This document shows positions 33,895 through 43,642 of a stretch of 64,000 nucleotides of DNA, one piece after another. Each line of letters opens with the position of its first letter. Position 1 is the stretch's first letter. The stretch is from positions 110,273 to 174,272 of the forward strand of contig NZ_LSEF01000047.1 in the NCBI RefSeq assembly GCF_001641695.1, read 5' to 3'. The notes beneath the pieces were generated by a model. That model saw only the letters and a list, made by a program, of their open reading frames with translations, searched no databases and had not been told where the DNA came from. The position numbers and the translations under genes were made by a program. This DNA comes from Bradyrhizobium neotropicale (GTDB taxonomy: Bacteria; Pseudomonadota; Alphaproteobacteria; Rhizobiales; Xanthobacteraceae).

Positions 33895-35223
33895 CTACCG
33901 CCCCGCATCCATGTCCCCTGCCTCGCGCTGGCCGCTGAGCCAGAGCGCCACGAGGGTCCACAGCGCGCCCGAGAGCAGATAGGCGCCGGAGGCGATGACG
34001 CCGAGATTGGTGGCGAGCAGGAGCGCGGCGAGCGGGGCGAAGCCGGCGCCGAACAGCCAGGCCATGTCGGAGGTGAGCGCCGAGGCCGTGTAGCGGTACA
34101 TCTGCTTGAAGTTCGAGGCGATCGCGCCCGAGGATTGGCCGAAGGACAGGCCGAGCAGGATGAAGCCGATCACCATGTAGATGGTCTCGCCGAACGCGCC
34201 GGCATCGAGCAGCTGCGGAGCAAAGCCGCTATAGACCGCGATCGCGATCGCCGAGCCCATCAGCAGCGACTTGCGGCCGACCCGGTCGGCGATGACGCCC
34301 GAGGCGACGATCGCAGCGACCCCGAACACGGCGGCGACCATCTCGATGATCAGGAAGCGCACCGGGCTCTCGCGGGTGAACAGGAACACCCAGGACAGCG
34401 GAAACACCGTGACCATGTGGAACAACGCGAAGCTCGCCAGCGGCGCGAACGCGCCCAGCATGATGTTGTGGCCTTCGCGCGCGACGGTGTCGGAGATGCG
34501 CGCCGGCTGCAGATCGCGAGTCTCGAACAGCGCGGCATATTCCTCGGTCGCCACCATGCGCAGGCGGGCGAACAGCGCCACGACGTTGATGGCGAAGGCG
34601 ACGAAGAATGGATAGCGCCAGCCCCAGTCGAAGAAATCGTCGGCCGACAGATTACCGGCGAAATAGGCAAACAAGGCGCTCGCCACGATCAGCCCGAGCG
34701 GTGCACCGAGCTGCGGCACCATCGCGTACCAGCCGCGCTTCGACGGCGGCGCGTTCAGCGCCAGCAGCGAGGCAAGGCCGTCCCATGCACCGCCCCATGC
34801 GAGACCCTGCGCGGCGCGCGCCATGGCCAGGAGCCAGATCGCGGTGGCACCGATCTCGTGATAGCCGGGCAGGAACGCGATCGCGACGGTGGCGGTGCCG
34901 AGCACGAACAGCGCGGTGACCAGCTTGGCCGTCTTGCCGTATTGCCGGTCGATCGTCATGAAGATGACGGTGCCGAGCGGCCGCGCGATGAAGGCGAGCG
35001 CGAAGATCGCGAAGGAATAGAGGGTGCCGGTCAGTTCGCTCGCGAACGGGAAGACCAGGCGCGGAAACACGATCACCGAGGCGATGGCGTAGACGAAGAA
35101 GTCGAAGAATTCCGAGGTGCGGCCGATGATGACGCCGATGGCGATCTCGCCGGGACTGGCCTGGTCGTGGCCGTGCTCGCCCGTGTGGAGGTCTGCCATT
35201 GCGGGGGTTTGTGCCGTCGCCAT
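33895..35223 (-). CDS. MFS transporter, metabolite:H+ symporter (ShiA/ProP-like) family
   Basis: 442 residues, about twelve hydrophobic helices. The family markers are IGVIIGRTSEFFDFFVYAIA at helix 1, FIARPLGTVIFMTIDRQYGK for the loop 2-3 motif, and IVASGVIADRVGRKSLLMGS for the loop 8-9 motif. Inner-membrane proton-coupled importer of an organic acid or betaine-like substrate, not determinable. The N-terminus is His/Asp-rich (DLHTGEHGHDQ). It diverges from cyoA with the 23-bp palindrome in between. Confidence 0.88.
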   Translation of the reverse strand: MATAQTPAMADLHTGEHGHDQASPGEIAIGVIIGRTSEFFDFFVYAIASVIVFPRLVFPFASELTGTLYSFAIFALAFIARPLGTVIFMTIDRQYGKTAKLVTALFVLGTATVAIAFLPGYHEIGATAIWLLAMARAAQGLAWGGAWDGLASLLALNAPPSKRGWYAMVPQLGAPLGLIVASALFAYFAGNLSADDFFDWGWRYPFFVAFAINVVALFARLRMVATEEYAALFETRDLQPARISDTVAREGHNIMLGAFAPLASFALFHMVTVFPLSWVFLFTRESPVRFLIIEMVAAVFGVAAIVASGVIADRVGRKSLLMGSAIAIAVYSGFAPQLLDAGAFGETIYMVIGFILLGLSFGQSSGAIASNFKQMYRYTASALTSDMAWLFGAGFAPLAALLLATNLGVIASGAYLLSGALWTLVALWLSGQREAGDMDAGR

Positions 35224-35313
35224 CGTGCGCCCTTAACGTCCTGAAAACCAAAGCCGAGCACCCGGCGGACGCCGGGCAATCTGCGCCTGTCTGAACCAAC
35301 CTCCCGCACTGCA

Positions 35314-35336
35314 ACATTGGACAAATTGTCCAATGT
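35314..35336. promoter_or_regulatory. Perfect 23-bp palindrome in front of cyoA
   Basis: ACATTGGACAA-A-TTGTCCAATGT, 11-bp arms with a single central base, in the 180-bp gap between the MFS gene and cyoA. Its length and perfection indicate a dimeric repressor/activator operator rather than a terminator, because there is no T-run and it is AT-rich. The regulator is not in the window as far as can be seen. Confidence 0.7.
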
Positions 35337-35403
35337 CCGGATTGTTGCGCCGCAGCTACCCCTTGGTCCCGCAAAGGAAACTCATTCTCAGAAGGCTCGG
35401 CCC

Positions 35404-36564
35404 GTGTCTCGTCTCAAGATCCTGGCGTTACTACCTTTGGCGGCTGCACTTAGCGGCTGCAACTACATCGTGCTGGCGCCAGCCGGCGATATCGCTGCCC
35501 AGCAGCGCGACCTCGTCATCATCTCCACCGTCCTGATGCTCCTGATCGTCGTGCCCGTGATGGGGCTGACGGTGCTGTTCGCCTGGCGCTACCGCCAGTC
35601 CAACAAGTCGGCGCGCTACGAGCCGGATTGGGACCACTCGACCAAGCTCGAGCTGGTGATCTGGTCGGCGCCGCTCTTGATCATCGTTTGCCTCGGTGCG
35701 CTGACCTGGATGGGCACGCATCTGCTCGACCCCTATCGCACGCTCGGCCGCATCAATGCGGAGCGCGCCGTGGATCAGGCCAAGGCGCCGCTCGAGGTCG
35801 ACGTCGTCGCGCTCGACTGGAAATGGCTCTTCATCTATCCGGACTACGGCGTCGCCACCGTCAATGACCTGGCTGCTCCGGTTGATCGCCCGATCAATTT
35901 CCGCATCACCGCCTCCTCGGTGATGAACTCGTTCTACATCCCCGCGCTCGCCGGCCAGATCTATGCGATGCCGGGCATGGAGACCAAGCTCCACGCCGTC
36001 GTGAACCACGCCGGCACCTACAAGGGCTTTTCGGCGAACTACAGCGGCGCCGGCTTCTCCGGCATGCACTTCGCCTTCCACGGCCTCGACGACAAGGGCT
36101 TTGACGCCTGGATCGCCAGCGCCAAATCGGCCGGCGGCTCGCTCGGTCGCGCCGAATATCTTCAGCTCGAGAAGCCGAGCCAGAACGAGCCGGTGCGGCG
36201 CTACGGCACTGTCGATGCCGATCTCTATCGCCTGATCCTCAACATGTGCGTTGAGACCGGCAAGATGTGCCAGAGCGAAATGATGGCGATCGACGCCAAG
36301 GGCGGCCTCGGCCACGACGGCCTGAACAACACCCTGCCGCTCGCCTACGACAAGTATGCGCGCCGCGGCACCGCGCTCGGCGGCGAGCCGACCTTCGTCG
36401 CCGGTACCTGCACGCCCGATGCGCCGCAAGGCCAGACCACCGCCGACATCAAGGCGCCCAGCGACGCAACCCCGCTGCTCGGCGCCGGCCTGAAGCGTCC
36501 GAGCTTCACGCCGCTCAAGTCTTCGTCCTTCTTCCTCGGACAACGTCCGAAGTCAGACTCCTAA
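35404..36564 (+). CDS. cyoA: Cytochrome bo3 ubiquinol oxidase subunit II
   Basis: 386 residues from a GTG (AGAAGG upstream). Lipobox LSGC (Cys19), then two transmembrane helices ([40 protein letters not shown]) and a periplasmic cupredoxin domain. It has [20 protein letters not shown] and [20 protein letters not shown] but lacks the CuA cysteines, which marks it as quinol rather than cytochrome c type. An acidic/Gly-rich C-terminal extension (about residues 290-386) is longer than the E. coli subunit (about 315 aa). First gene of cyoABCD. Confidence 0.95.
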   Translation: MSRLKILALLPLAAALSGCNYIVLAPAGDIAAQQRDLVIISTVLMLLIVVPVMGLTVLFAWRYRQSNKSARYEPDWDHSTKLELVIWSAPLLIIVCLGALTWMGTHLLDPYRTLGRINAERAVDQAKAPLEVDVVALDWKWLFIYPDYGVATVNDLAAPVDRPINFRITASSVMNSFYIPALAGQIYAMPGMETKLHAVVNHAGTYKGFSANYSGAGFSGMHFAFHGLDDKGFDAWIASAKSAGGSLGRAEYLQLEKPSQNEPVRRYGTVDADLYRLILNMCVETGKMCQSEMMAIDAKGGLGHDGLNNTLPLAYDKYARRGTALGGEPTFVAGTCTPDAPQGQTTADIKAPSDATPLLGAGLKRPSFTPLKSSSFFLGQRPKSDS

Positions 36565-36575
36565 AGAGAGCTCGC

Positions 36576-38573
36576 ATGTCTCCTGATCTTCTCAAGCTCA
36601 TCTTCGGCCGGCTCGGCATCGAATCGCTGCCGCTGCACGAGCCGATCGTCGTCGGCACCTTCGTGGTGGTGGCCCTCGGCGGCATCACGCTGCTCGGCGG
36701 GCTCACCTATTTCCGCCTCTGGGGCTATCTGTGGCGCGAGTGGTTCACCACCGTCGACCACAAGCGCATCGGCATCATGTACATGATCCTCGGCATCGTG
36801 ATGCTGCTGCGCGGCTTCGCCGACGCGCTCATGATGCGCGGCCAGCAGATGCTCGCGTTTGGCGGCTCGGAGGGCTACCTCAACGCGCATCACTACGACC
36901 AGGTCTTCACCGCCCACGGCGTGATCATGATCTTCTTCGTGGCGATGCCGCTGGTCACCGGCCTGATGAACTACGTCGTGCCGCTCCAGATCGGCGCCCG
37001 CGACGTGTCGTTCCCGTTCCTGAACAATTTCAGCTTCTGGATGACGGTCGGCGGCGCGGTGCTGGTGATGGCCTCGCTCTTCATCGGCGAATTCGCCCGC
37101 ACCGGCTGGCTTGCTTATCCGCCGCTGTCGAACATCGGCTACAGTCCAGACGTCGGCGTCGACTATTACATATGGGCGCTGCAGGTCGCCGGCGTCGGAA
37201 CCACGTTATCCGGCATCAACCTGATCTGTACCATCGTCAAGCTGCGATGCCCCGGCATGACCATGATGCGGATGCCGGTCTTCACCTGGACCTCGCTCTG
37301 CACCAACGTGCTGATCGTCGCCTCCTTCCCCGTTCTGACCGTCGTGCTCGCGCTGCTCTCGCTCGACCGCTACGTCGGCACCAACTTCTTCACGAACGAT
37401 TTCGGCGGCAGCCCGATGATGTACGTGAACCTGATCTGGATCTGGGGCCATCCCGAGGTCTACATCCTGGTTCTTCCCGCCTTCGGCATCTTCTCGGAGG
37501 TCACCTCGACCTTCTCGGGCAAGCGCCTGTTCGGCTACACCTCGATGGTCTACGCCACGGTGGTCATCACCATCCTGTCGTACCTGGTCTGGCTGCACCA
37601 CTTCTTCACGATGGGGTCGGGTGCCAGCGTCAACTCCTTCTTCGGCATCACCACGATGATCATCTCGATCCCGACGGGCGCGAAGATGTTCAACTGGCTG
37701 TTCACGATGTATCGCGGCAGAATCCGCTTCGAGCTGCCGATGATGTGGACCATCGCCTTCATGCTGACCTTCGTGGTCGGCGGCATGACCGGCGTGCTGC
37801 TCGCGGTGCCGCCGGCCGACTTCGTCCTGCACAACAGCCTGTTCCTGATCGCGCACTTCCACAACGTGATCATCGGCGGCGTGGTGTTCGGCGCGTTCGC
37901 CGGCATCGGCTACTGGTTCCCGAAGGCGTTCGGCTTCAAGCTGGATCCGTTCTGGGGCAAGCTGTCGTTCTGGTTCTGGGTCACCGGCTTCTACCTCGCC
38001 TTCATGCCGCTCTATGTGCTCGGCCTGATGGGCGTGACCCGGCGCCTGCGCGTGTTCGACGATCCGAGCTTGCAGATCTGGTTCATCATCGCCGCGATCG
38101 GCGCGGGCCTCGTCTTCCTCGGCATCATCTGCATGCTGGTGCAGTTCGCGGTCAGCTTCCTCCGGCGCGAGCAGCTCAAGGACGTCACCGGTGATCCCTG
38201 GGACGCGCGTACGCTGGAATGGGCGACTTCTTCGCCACCGCCGGCCTACAACTTCGCGTTCACGCCCGTCGTTCACGACAATGACGCGTGGTGGGACATG
38301 AAGAAGCGCGGCTACCAGCGCCCCCTCACCGGGTTCAAGCCGATCCACATGCCGAGCAACACCGGCACCGGCATCATCCTCGCCGGCTTTGCCACCGCGA
38401 TGGGATTCGGCCTGATCTGGTACATCTGGTGGCTGGCCGCTGCGAGCTTCATCGCGATGCTCGTCGTCGGGATCGGTCACACCTTCAACTATCACCGCGA
38501 CTTCGACATTCCGGCTGACGACGTCATCCGGACCGAGGACGCGCGCACCAAACTGCTCGCCGGAGCCAAGTAA
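36576..38573 (+). CDS. cyoB: Cytochrome bo3 ubiquinol oxidase subunit I
   Basis: 665 residues, about the length of E. coli CyoB. The heme-copper core is visible: [20 protein letters not shown] (heme ligand His in TAHG), [20 protein letters not shown] (CuB His and the crosslinked Tyr), [15 protein letters not shown] (CuB His-His), and [20 protein letters not shown] (heme o and heme b histidines). It reduces O2 to water and pumps protons. An 11-nt gap follows cyoA. Confidence 0.97.
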   Translation: MSPDLLKLIFGRLGIESLPLHEPIVVGTFVVVALGGITLLGGLTYFRLWGYLWREWFTTVDHKRIGIMYMILGIVMLLRGFADALMMRGQQMLAFGGSEGYLNAHHYDQVFTAHGVIMIFFVAMPLVTGLMNYVVPLQIGARDVSFPFLNNFSFWMTVGGAVLVMASLFIGEFARTGWLAYPPLSNIGYSPDVGVDYYIWALQVAGVGTTLSGINLICTIVKLRCPGMTMMRMPVFTWTSLCTNVLIVASFPVLTVVLALLSLDRYVGTNFFTNDFGGSPMMYVNLIWIWGHPEVYILVLPAFGIFSEVTSTFSGKRLFGYTSMVYATVVITILSYLVWLHHFFTMGSGASVNSFFGITTMIISIPTGAKMFNWLFTMYRGRIRFELPMMWTIAFMLTFVVGGMTGVLLAVPPADFVLHNSLFLIAHFHNVIIGGVVFGAFAGIGYWFPKAFGFKLDPFWGKLSFWFWVTGFYLAFMPLYVLGLMGVTRRLRVFDDPSLQIWFIIAAIGAGLVFLGIICMLVQFAVSFLRREQLKDVTGDPWDARTLEWATSSPPPAYNFAFTPVVHDNDAWWDMKKRGYQRPLTGFKPIHMPSNTGTGIILAGFATAMGFGLIWYIWWLAAASFIAMLVVGIGHTFNYHRDFDIPADDVIRTEDARTKLLAGAK

Positions 38574-39203
38574 ATGACGATCGCTGTCAAACCCACCCAA
38601 ACGGGCGAGCCGCTGTTCTACCTCGCCGACGAGCACCCGCATCCGGAAGGATACAGCACCTCGCTCGGCTTCTGGATCTATCTGATGAGCGACTGTCTCA
38701 TCTTTGCGATCCTGTTTGCCACCTTCGGCGTGCTCGGCGCCAGCTATGCCGCCGGCCCGGCGCCGAAGGATCTGTTCGACCTGTCGCTGGTCGCGGTGAA
38801 CACCTCGATGCTACTGCTGTCGTCGATCACCTATGGCTTCGCCATGCTGACGATGCAGCAGAACCGCATCGGCCAGACGCAGATGTGGCTCGCGATCACC
38901 GGCCTGTTCGGCGCCGCCTTCATCGGCATCGAGCTCACCGAGTTCGCCCACATGATCCATGAGGGCGCGACGCCTCAGCGCAGCGCCTTCCTGTCCGCCT
39001 TCTTCACCCTGGTCGGCACCCACGGCCTGCACGTCACCTGCGGCCTGATCTGGCTGGTGACCTTGATGGTGCAGGTCTGGAAGTTCGGCCTGATCGAGGC
39101 CAATCGCCGTCGCCTGATGTGCCTGTCGATGTTCTGGCACTTCCTCGACGTGGTCTGGATCGGCGTCTTCACCTTCGTCTATCTCCTGGGAGTGCTGCGA
39201 TGA
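38574..39203 (+). CDS. cyoC: Cytochrome bo3 ubiquinol oxidase subunit III
   Basis: 209 residues with five hydrophobic helices: [80 protein letters not shown] and [19 protein letters not shown]. Its ATG directly abuts the cyoB stop and its stop overlaps cyoD by ATGA. Structural subunit of the inner-membrane oxidase. Confidence 0.95.
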   Translation: MTIAVKPTQTGEPLFYLADEHPHPEGYSTSLGFWIYLMSDCLIFAILFATFGVLGASYAAGPAPKDLFDLSLVAVNTSMLLLSSITYGFAMLTMQQNRIGQTQMWLAITGLFGAAFIGIELTEFAHMIHEGATPQRSAFLSAFFTLVGTHGLHVTCGLIWLVTLMVQVWKFGLIEANRRRLMCLSMFWHFLDVVWIGVFTFVYLLGVLR

Positions 39204-39577
39204 ACACCGACACCCACGCCACCGCTGCGGGCCAGCATCACCACGACAACCAATCGCACGGCACGCTTTCGACTTATATGCTCGGCTTCGTGCTGTCGGT
39301 CGTGCTCACCGCGATTCCGTTCTGGCTCGTGATGAGCGGCGCGCTGCCCAGCAAGCAGATCACCGCGCTCGTCATCATGGCCTTCGCGGTTGTGCAGATC
39401 GTCGTGCACATGATCTACTTCCTGCACATGAACACGACATCCGAGAACGGTTGGAGCATGATGGCGCTGATCTTCACCATCGTCATGGTCGTGATCGCGC
39501 TGTCGGGCTCGCTATGGGTCATGAACCACCTCAACGCCAACATGATGCCGATCCACGAGATGAGCGGGATGAAGTGA
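39200..39577 (+). CDS. cyoD: Cytochrome bo3 ubiquinol oxidase subunit IV
   Basis: 125 residues with three helices ([60 protein letters not shown]). HMIYFLHM is diagnostic. A His-rich N-terminus ([11 protein letters not shown]) is present. The start at 39200 overlaps cyoC, and the stop overlaps the SURF1 gene by GTGA. Confidence 0.94.
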   Translation: MNTDTHATAAGQHHHDNQSHGTLSTYMLGFVLSVVLTAIPFWLVMSGALPSKQITALVIMAFAVVQIVVHMIYFLHMNTTSENGWSMMALIFTIVMVVIALSGSLWVMNHLNANMMPIHEMSGMK

Positions 39578-40419
39578 ACGAAACCGGGACCGCGAACCAC
39601 GGGACAAACGGGACGCGCGGCAAGACCGCGCGGCCTCCCTTGTGGCTCACGGTCCTCGCGCTCGCGGCCTTCGCTGCTCTGATCGCCCTCGGCGTCTGGC
39701 AGATCGAACGCCGCACCTGGAAATTGGCGCTGATCGACCGCGTCGAGCAGCGCGTCCACGCCACCGCCCAGCCGATCCCCTCGCCTGCAGCGTGGCCCGC
39801 GGTCTCCACCGCAAATGACGAGTACAGACACGTCACCGTCACAGGCCGCTTCCTGCATGACCGGGAAACGCTGGTTCAGGCCGTCACCGAGGAAGGCGCC
39901 GGCTATTGGGTGCTCACGCCGCTTCGGCGCGACGACGGCACGCTGGTCCTGATCAACCGCGGCTTCGTGCCCTCCGAGCGGCGCGACGCATCGACGCGCC
40001 AGGATAGCAATCCGCAGGGTCAGGTCGATATCACCGGCTTGTTGCGCATGACGGAGCCGAAAGGCGGATTCCTCAGGACGAACGACCCCGTTCACGACCG
40101 CTGGTATTCGCGCGACGTCGCTGCAATCGCAGCGGCACGTGGCCTGCACGGCGTCGCCCCATTCTTCATTGATGCGGACGCTGCGCCGCGTACAGGCAGC
40201 GGTCCAATCGGCGGATTGACCGTGATCAGCTTTCCCAATAACCACCTGATTTACGCGCTGACGTGGTTTGCCCTGGCCTTCATGCTGGCCGGTAAACTTT
40301 TCGTCACATTCGGCGGCGGGCTGTTCCGCCGCAGGCGCTTCGTCCACGAACCGGCCGGCGGCTCGGATGCCACCGCCCGCAGGACGGGATCAGATGCTGG
40401 AACGATCGAGCCCACCTGA
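39574..40419 (+). CDS. SURF1-family oxidase assembly protein
   Basis: 281 residues from a GTG overlapping cyoD. The two-helix topology is typical: LWLTVLALAAFAALIALGVW-QIERRTWK at the N-terminus (G-x-WQ-x-x-R) and HLIYALTWFALAFMLAGKLF at the C-terminus, with the periplasmic SURF1 domain between (YRHVTVTGRFLHDRETLVQA, GYWVLTPLRRDDGTLVLINR, GFVPSERR). Membrane assembly factor thought to help heme insertion in heme-copper oxidases. It belongs to the cyo operon. Confidence 0.93.
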   Translation: MNETGTANHGTNGTRGKTARPPLWLTVLALAAFAALIALGVWQIERRTWKLALIDRVEQRVHATAQPIPSPAAWPAVSTANDEYRHVTVTGRFLHDRETLVQAVTEEGAGYWVLTPLRRDDGTLVLINRGFVPSERRDASTRQDSNPQGQVDITGLLRMTEPKGGFLRTNDPVHDRWYSRDVAAIAAARGLHGVAPFFIDADAAPRTGSGPIGGLTVISFPNNHLIYALTWFALAFMLAGKLFVTFGGGLFRRRRFVHEPAGGSDATARRTGSDAGTIEPT

Positions 40420-41782
40420 CGACGGGAAGATGCTTCCCCATGCCGAGCTGGCCGTCGCGCTGCAATCGCAGGCGGACGCGCGCAGCGGCCTGACCGGCGC
40501 CTCGCCCACCGACGACGAGACCAACCGCAAGAACATGGCGCTGCTGATCCAGCTGCGCTGGACCGCGGTGGTCGGCCAGATCGTGACCATCGGCGCCGTG
40601 CATTACGGGCTCGGCATTCCCTTGCCGCTGGAGCGGATGGGCGCGGTGATCGGTGCCCTGGTCCTGCTCAACGTCTCCAGCCTGGTCTGGGTGCACCATC
40701 GCGCCGCGATCACCAACAACGAGCTGCTGGTCGCCTTGATGCTGGACGTCGCGGCGCTGACCGCGCAGCTTTACCTCAGCGGTGGCGCCACCAATCCCTT
40801 CACGTCGCTGTTCCTGCTTCAAGTCACGCTGGGTGCGGTGCTGCTCGATGGCCGCTCGACCTGGTCGCTGGTGGCGCTGACCTGCGCGAGCTTCGTCTGG
40901 CTGACGGTGGCCTACCGTCCGCTCGATCTGCCGCCCAATCCGCTCAGCGAGACATATACACTCACAGTTGCAGGCATGCTGCTGGGCTTCATCCTCAATG
41001 CCGTGCTGCTCGTCGTGTTCGTGACCCGCATCAACAGGAACCTGCGCGAGCGCGATGCGCATCTGGCCGCGCTGCGCCAGCACGCGGCCGAGCAGGATCA
41101 CATCGTCCGCATGGGCCTGCTCGCATCCGGCGCCGCTCACGAACTCGGCACGCCGCTCGCCTCGCTCTCCGTCATCCTCAGCGACTGGCGCCGCATGCCG
41201 GACCTCGCGGCCGACCGCGAGCTCGCCGAGGATCTGGCCGAGATGGAAACCTCGCTGCAACGCTGCAAGACCATCGTGACCGGCATCCTGGTCTCCGCAG
41301 GCGAAGCGCGCGGCGAGGGATCGTCACCGACAACGGTGACGGCGTTCCTCACCGACATGGTCGAGGAGTGGCGCAATGCGCGCTCGGCGCGGACGCTCTA
41401 TTTCGTCAACACCTTCGGCGAGGACGTCGCGATCGTCTCGGACATCGCGCTGAAGCAGGTGATCTTCAACGTGCTCGACAACGCCTATGAGGTCTCGCGC
41501 GACTGGGTCGAGCTGCTCGCCGAACGCGAGGGCGACAAGCTGGTGCTGTCGATCAGCGACCGCGGCCCCGGCTTTGCGCCCGAGATGCTGGCGCAGGTCG
41601 GCAAACCCTACCAGTCGAGCAAGGGCCGCGCCGGCGGCGGGCTCGGCCTGTTCCTGGTGGTGAACGTCGTGCGCAAACTGGGAGGCAGCGTGACCGCCGA
41701 GAACCACAGGAAGCGCGGCGCCACCGTCCGCCTTACTTTGCCGCTGGCAACGCTCGCTATCGGAGGCGGCTTTGACGCCTGA
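40394..41782 (+). CDS. Redox sensor histidine kinase, RegB/PrrB/ActS type
   Basis: 462 residues with about six N-terminal transmembrane segments. GGATNPF (130-136) is the RegB quinone-binding signature, after LMLDVAALTAQLYLS. The H-box GAAHELGTPLASL has His249, and Cys291 in LQRCKTIV matches the position of the redox-active cysteine of RegB. N and G boxes follow (QVIFNVLDNAYEVS; SISDRGPGFAPE; GRAGGGLGLFLVVN). The start lies 26 bp inside the SURF1 gene. It senses the quinone pool/redox state and phosphorylates the next gene's product. Position behind cyoABCD suggests local control of the oxidase. Confidence 0.93.
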   Translation: MLERSSPPDDGKMLPHAELAVALQSQADARSGLTGASPTDDETNRKNMALLIQLRWTAVVGQIVTIGAVHYGLGIPLPLERMGAVIGALVLLNVSSLVWVHHRAAITNNELLVALMLDVAALTAQLYLSGGATNPFTSLFLLQVTLGAVLLDGRSTWSLVALTCASFVWLTVAYRPLDLPPNPLSETYTLTVAGMLLGFILNAVLLVVFVTRINRNLRERDAHLAALRQHAAEQDHIVRMGLLASGAAHELGTPLASLSVILSDWRRMPDLAADRELAEDLAEMETSLQRCKTIVTGILVSAGEARGEGSSPTTVTAFLTDMVEEWRNARSARTLYFVNTFGEDVAIVSDIALKQVIFNVLDNAYEVSRDWVELLAEREGDKLVLSISDRGPGFAPEMLAQVGKPYQSSKGRAGGGLGLFLVVNVVRKLGGSVTAENHRKRGATVRLTLPLATLAIGGGFDA

Positions 41783-42305
41783 CCGCTCGCTCATCGTCGT
41801 CGAGGACGATTCCGGCTTCGCCCGCACGCTGAAGCGCTCCTTCGAGCGGCGCGGCTATGAGGTCGTACTGGCGGCATCGATCGAAGAGGTCCGGAAAGTC
41901 CTGGAGGAGCGCTCCTTCGGCTACGCCGTGGTCGACCTCAAGCTCGGCGGCGCCTCCGGCCTTGCCTGCGTCGAGCTGTTGCACACCCACGATCCGGAGA
42001 TGCTGATCGTGGTCCTCACCGGCTTTGCCAGCATCGCGACAGCGGTCGAAGCCATCAAGCTGGGGGCCTGCCACTATCTGGCAAAGCCCTCCAACACCGA
42101 CGACATCGAGGCCGCCTTCCACAAGGCCGGCGGCAACGCCGAGGTCGCGCTGGATGCGCGCCCGACCTCGATCAAGACCCTGGAGTGGGAGCGCATCCAC
42201 CAGACACTGATCGAGACGGATTTCAATATCTCGGAAGCGGCGCGACGGCTGGGGATGCACCGGCGGACGCTCGCGCGGAAGCTCGAGAAGCGGCCGGTGA
42301 AGTAG
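41772..42305 (+). CDS. Response regulator, RegA/PrrA/ActR type
   Basis: 177 residues from a TTG with GGAGG five nt upstream, overlapping the kinase by 11 bp. The receiver domain has acidic EDD at 11-13, phospho-Asp55 in VVDLKLGG, and Lys in HYLAKPS. A proline-containing linker and a Fis-type helix-turn-helix follow (NISEAARRLGMHRRTLARKL). Near-identical layout to RegA/PrrA global redox regulators. Likely targets include the cyo operon. Confidence 0.94.
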   Translation: MTPDRSLIVVEDDSGFARTLKRSFERRGYEVVLAASIEEVRKVLEERSFGYAVVDLKLGGASGLACVELLHTHDPEMLIVVLTGFASIATAVEAIKLGACHYLAKPSNTDDIEAAFHKAGGNAEVALDARPTSIKTLEWERIHQTLIETDFNISEAARRLGMHRRTLARKLEKRPVK

Positions 42306-42346
42306 CTCCGTCGTTGCCCCGGACAAGCGACACGCGTAGCGCGAAC

Positions 42347-42434
42347 GTAGGGTGGGTCAGCGCAGCGTAACCCACCTCTTTGCTGTCCACGCGTGAAGAG
42401 AAGCGGTGGGTTACGCTGCGCTAACCCACCCTAC
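42347..42434. repeat. Dispersed inverted repeat, family B variant
   Basis: GTAGGGTGGGTCAGCGCAGC-GTAACCCACC and GGTGGGTTACGCTGCGCTAA-CCCACCCTAC form a long hairpin. It lies between convergent regA-like and carD genes next to a terminator. Confidence 0.85.
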
Positions 42435-42448
42435 CGAGCCGGCCAAAC

Positions 42449-42478
42449 AAAAAGCCCGGCCGAACGGCCGGGCTTTTG
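42449..42478 (-). terminator. Rho-independent terminator, probably bidirectional
   Basis: AAAAGCCCGGCC-GAAC-GGCCGGGCTTTT: 12-bp stem, 4-nt loop, T-run on both strands (minus strand continues GGGCTTTTTGTTTGG). It ends the carD transcript and may also stop transcripts from the regulator genes. Confidence 0.88.
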
Positions 42479-42503
42479 ATCTGTTGCGATCGACGCGTGG
42501 CGC

Positions 42504-43298
42504 TTACGCTGCCTCGTCGGCGACCGTGCTGTCGTCGCCGTCGGTATCGTCGGCATCGCTCTCGTTGTCCGCATCGCCCTCGCCCTCAGTGGCTTCCGCC
42601 TTGGCGTTGGTGCGGCGCGGGCTCTTGGCGAGCTGGGCCTCGATCTCCTTGATCGCTTCGGTCTCGGTCGAGTGCTGCACCACCGCGATCTCGCGGGACA
42701 GGCGATCGAGCGCCGCTTCATAAAGCTGGCGTTCAGAGTAGGACTGCTCGGGCTGCGACTCGGAACGATAGAGGTCGCGCACGACTTCCGCGATCGCGAC
42801 GATGTCGCCCGAATTGATCTTTGCTTCGTACTCCTGGGCGCGGCGCGACCACATGGTGCGCTTGACGCGGGCGCGGCCCTTCAGGGTTTCCAGCGCCTTC
42901 TTCACCAGAGCGGGCTCGGACAGCTTGCGCATGCCGACATTGGCGACCTTCGCGGTCGGAACGCGCAGCGTCATCTTGTCCTTGATGAAGTTGATGACGA
43001 ACAGCTCGAGCTTGGCACCGGCGATCTCCTGCTCCTCGATGGCCAGGATCTGGCCGACGCCGTGAGCGGGATAGACGACGAATTCGTTGGCCTTGAACCC
43101 CTGGCGCTGGGTCACGACCTTCTTCTCCTCGACCTTCGGCGCAGCAGCGGGCTTCACGGCCGGCTTGGCAGCGACGGGGGCCTTGGCAGGGGCGGCAGCA
43201 ACAGGCGCCTTCGGCGCGGGCTTGGCGGCAGCAGTCTTGGCAGCGGCAGGCTTCGAAACGGTCGCTTTCGCGGCAGTTTTCACAGGCTTGTTCGGCAT
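42504..43298 (-). CDS. CarD/CdnL-family transcriptional regulator
   Basis: 264 residues from the ATG at 43298 (AGAAG upstream). An Ala/Lys/Pro-rich basic N-terminal tail (about 1-60) is followed by the CarD_CdnL_TRCF domain: FKANEFVVYPAHGVGQILAI, KLELFVINFIKDKMTLRVPT, ANVGMRKLSEPA. Then comes the helical C-terminal domain (KGRARVKRTMWSRRAQEYEA ... SEPEQSYSERQLYEAAL-like region) and a highly acidic tail (about 235-264). CarD binds RNA polymerase beta and stabilises open complexes. The frame stays open to a GTG at 43496, giving 330 aa, but that stretch has mixed third-codon bases and no ribosome site. Confidence 0.92.
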   Translation of the reverse strand: MPNKPVKTAAKATVSKPAAAKTAAAKPAPKAPVAAAPAKAPVAAKPAVKPAAAPKVEEKKVVTQRQGFKANEFVVYPAHGVGQILAIEEQEIAGAKLELFVINFIKDKMTLRVPTAKVANVGMRKLSEPALVKKALETLKGRARVKRTMWSRRAQEYEAKINSGDIVAIAEVVRDLYRSESQPEQSYSERQLYEAALDRLSREIAVVQHSTETEAIKEIEAQLAKSPRRTNAKAEATEGEGDADNESDADDTDGDDSTVADEAA

Positions 43299-43546
43299 CG
43301 CACTTCTTTTGTTCTTGGAGGACTTTGCAGCCGACGCCTTCGTGGCGGCACGGCCCTTGGATGCGCTACGGCTCGCCGCGGCGACTTTTTTGGCCTCCTT
43401 ATGGGAAGCCCTCGCTGAAGTACTCTTTTTACGCGTTTTCTGTGACACAGCCTGCGCGCGGAAACTGCCACGCCCCTGTTCGACATTTGGTTTCACGGGA
43501 ACCCAGAAGGGCCAAACGGGCTGACGGGGTTCGGCTTAATGTGCCC

Positions 43547-43574
43547 AATATAGCACATTTCCCGCAAAAATCAA
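43547..43574 (-). promoter_or_regulatory. Predicted promoter of carD
   Basis: On the minus strand: TTGATT at 43574-43569, a 16-nt spacer, TATATT at 43552-43547. It would give a leader of about 240 nt to the ATG at 43298, or about 45 nt if the GTG at 43496 is used. Sequence match only. Confidence 0.5.
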
Positions 43575-43642
43575 TGATTTAGGGGCTTTTCGGGCTGGTT
43601 TTCGGCGCTGACGAAGGTATTAGGGTTAAGTTTGGGCGCGAA

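Noticed and set aside
37206..38642. 478-codon minus-strand open frame
   Set aside because: Antisense to cyoB and cyoC; rich in His/Glu/Asp/Arg, as expected from the complement of a membrane protein gene.
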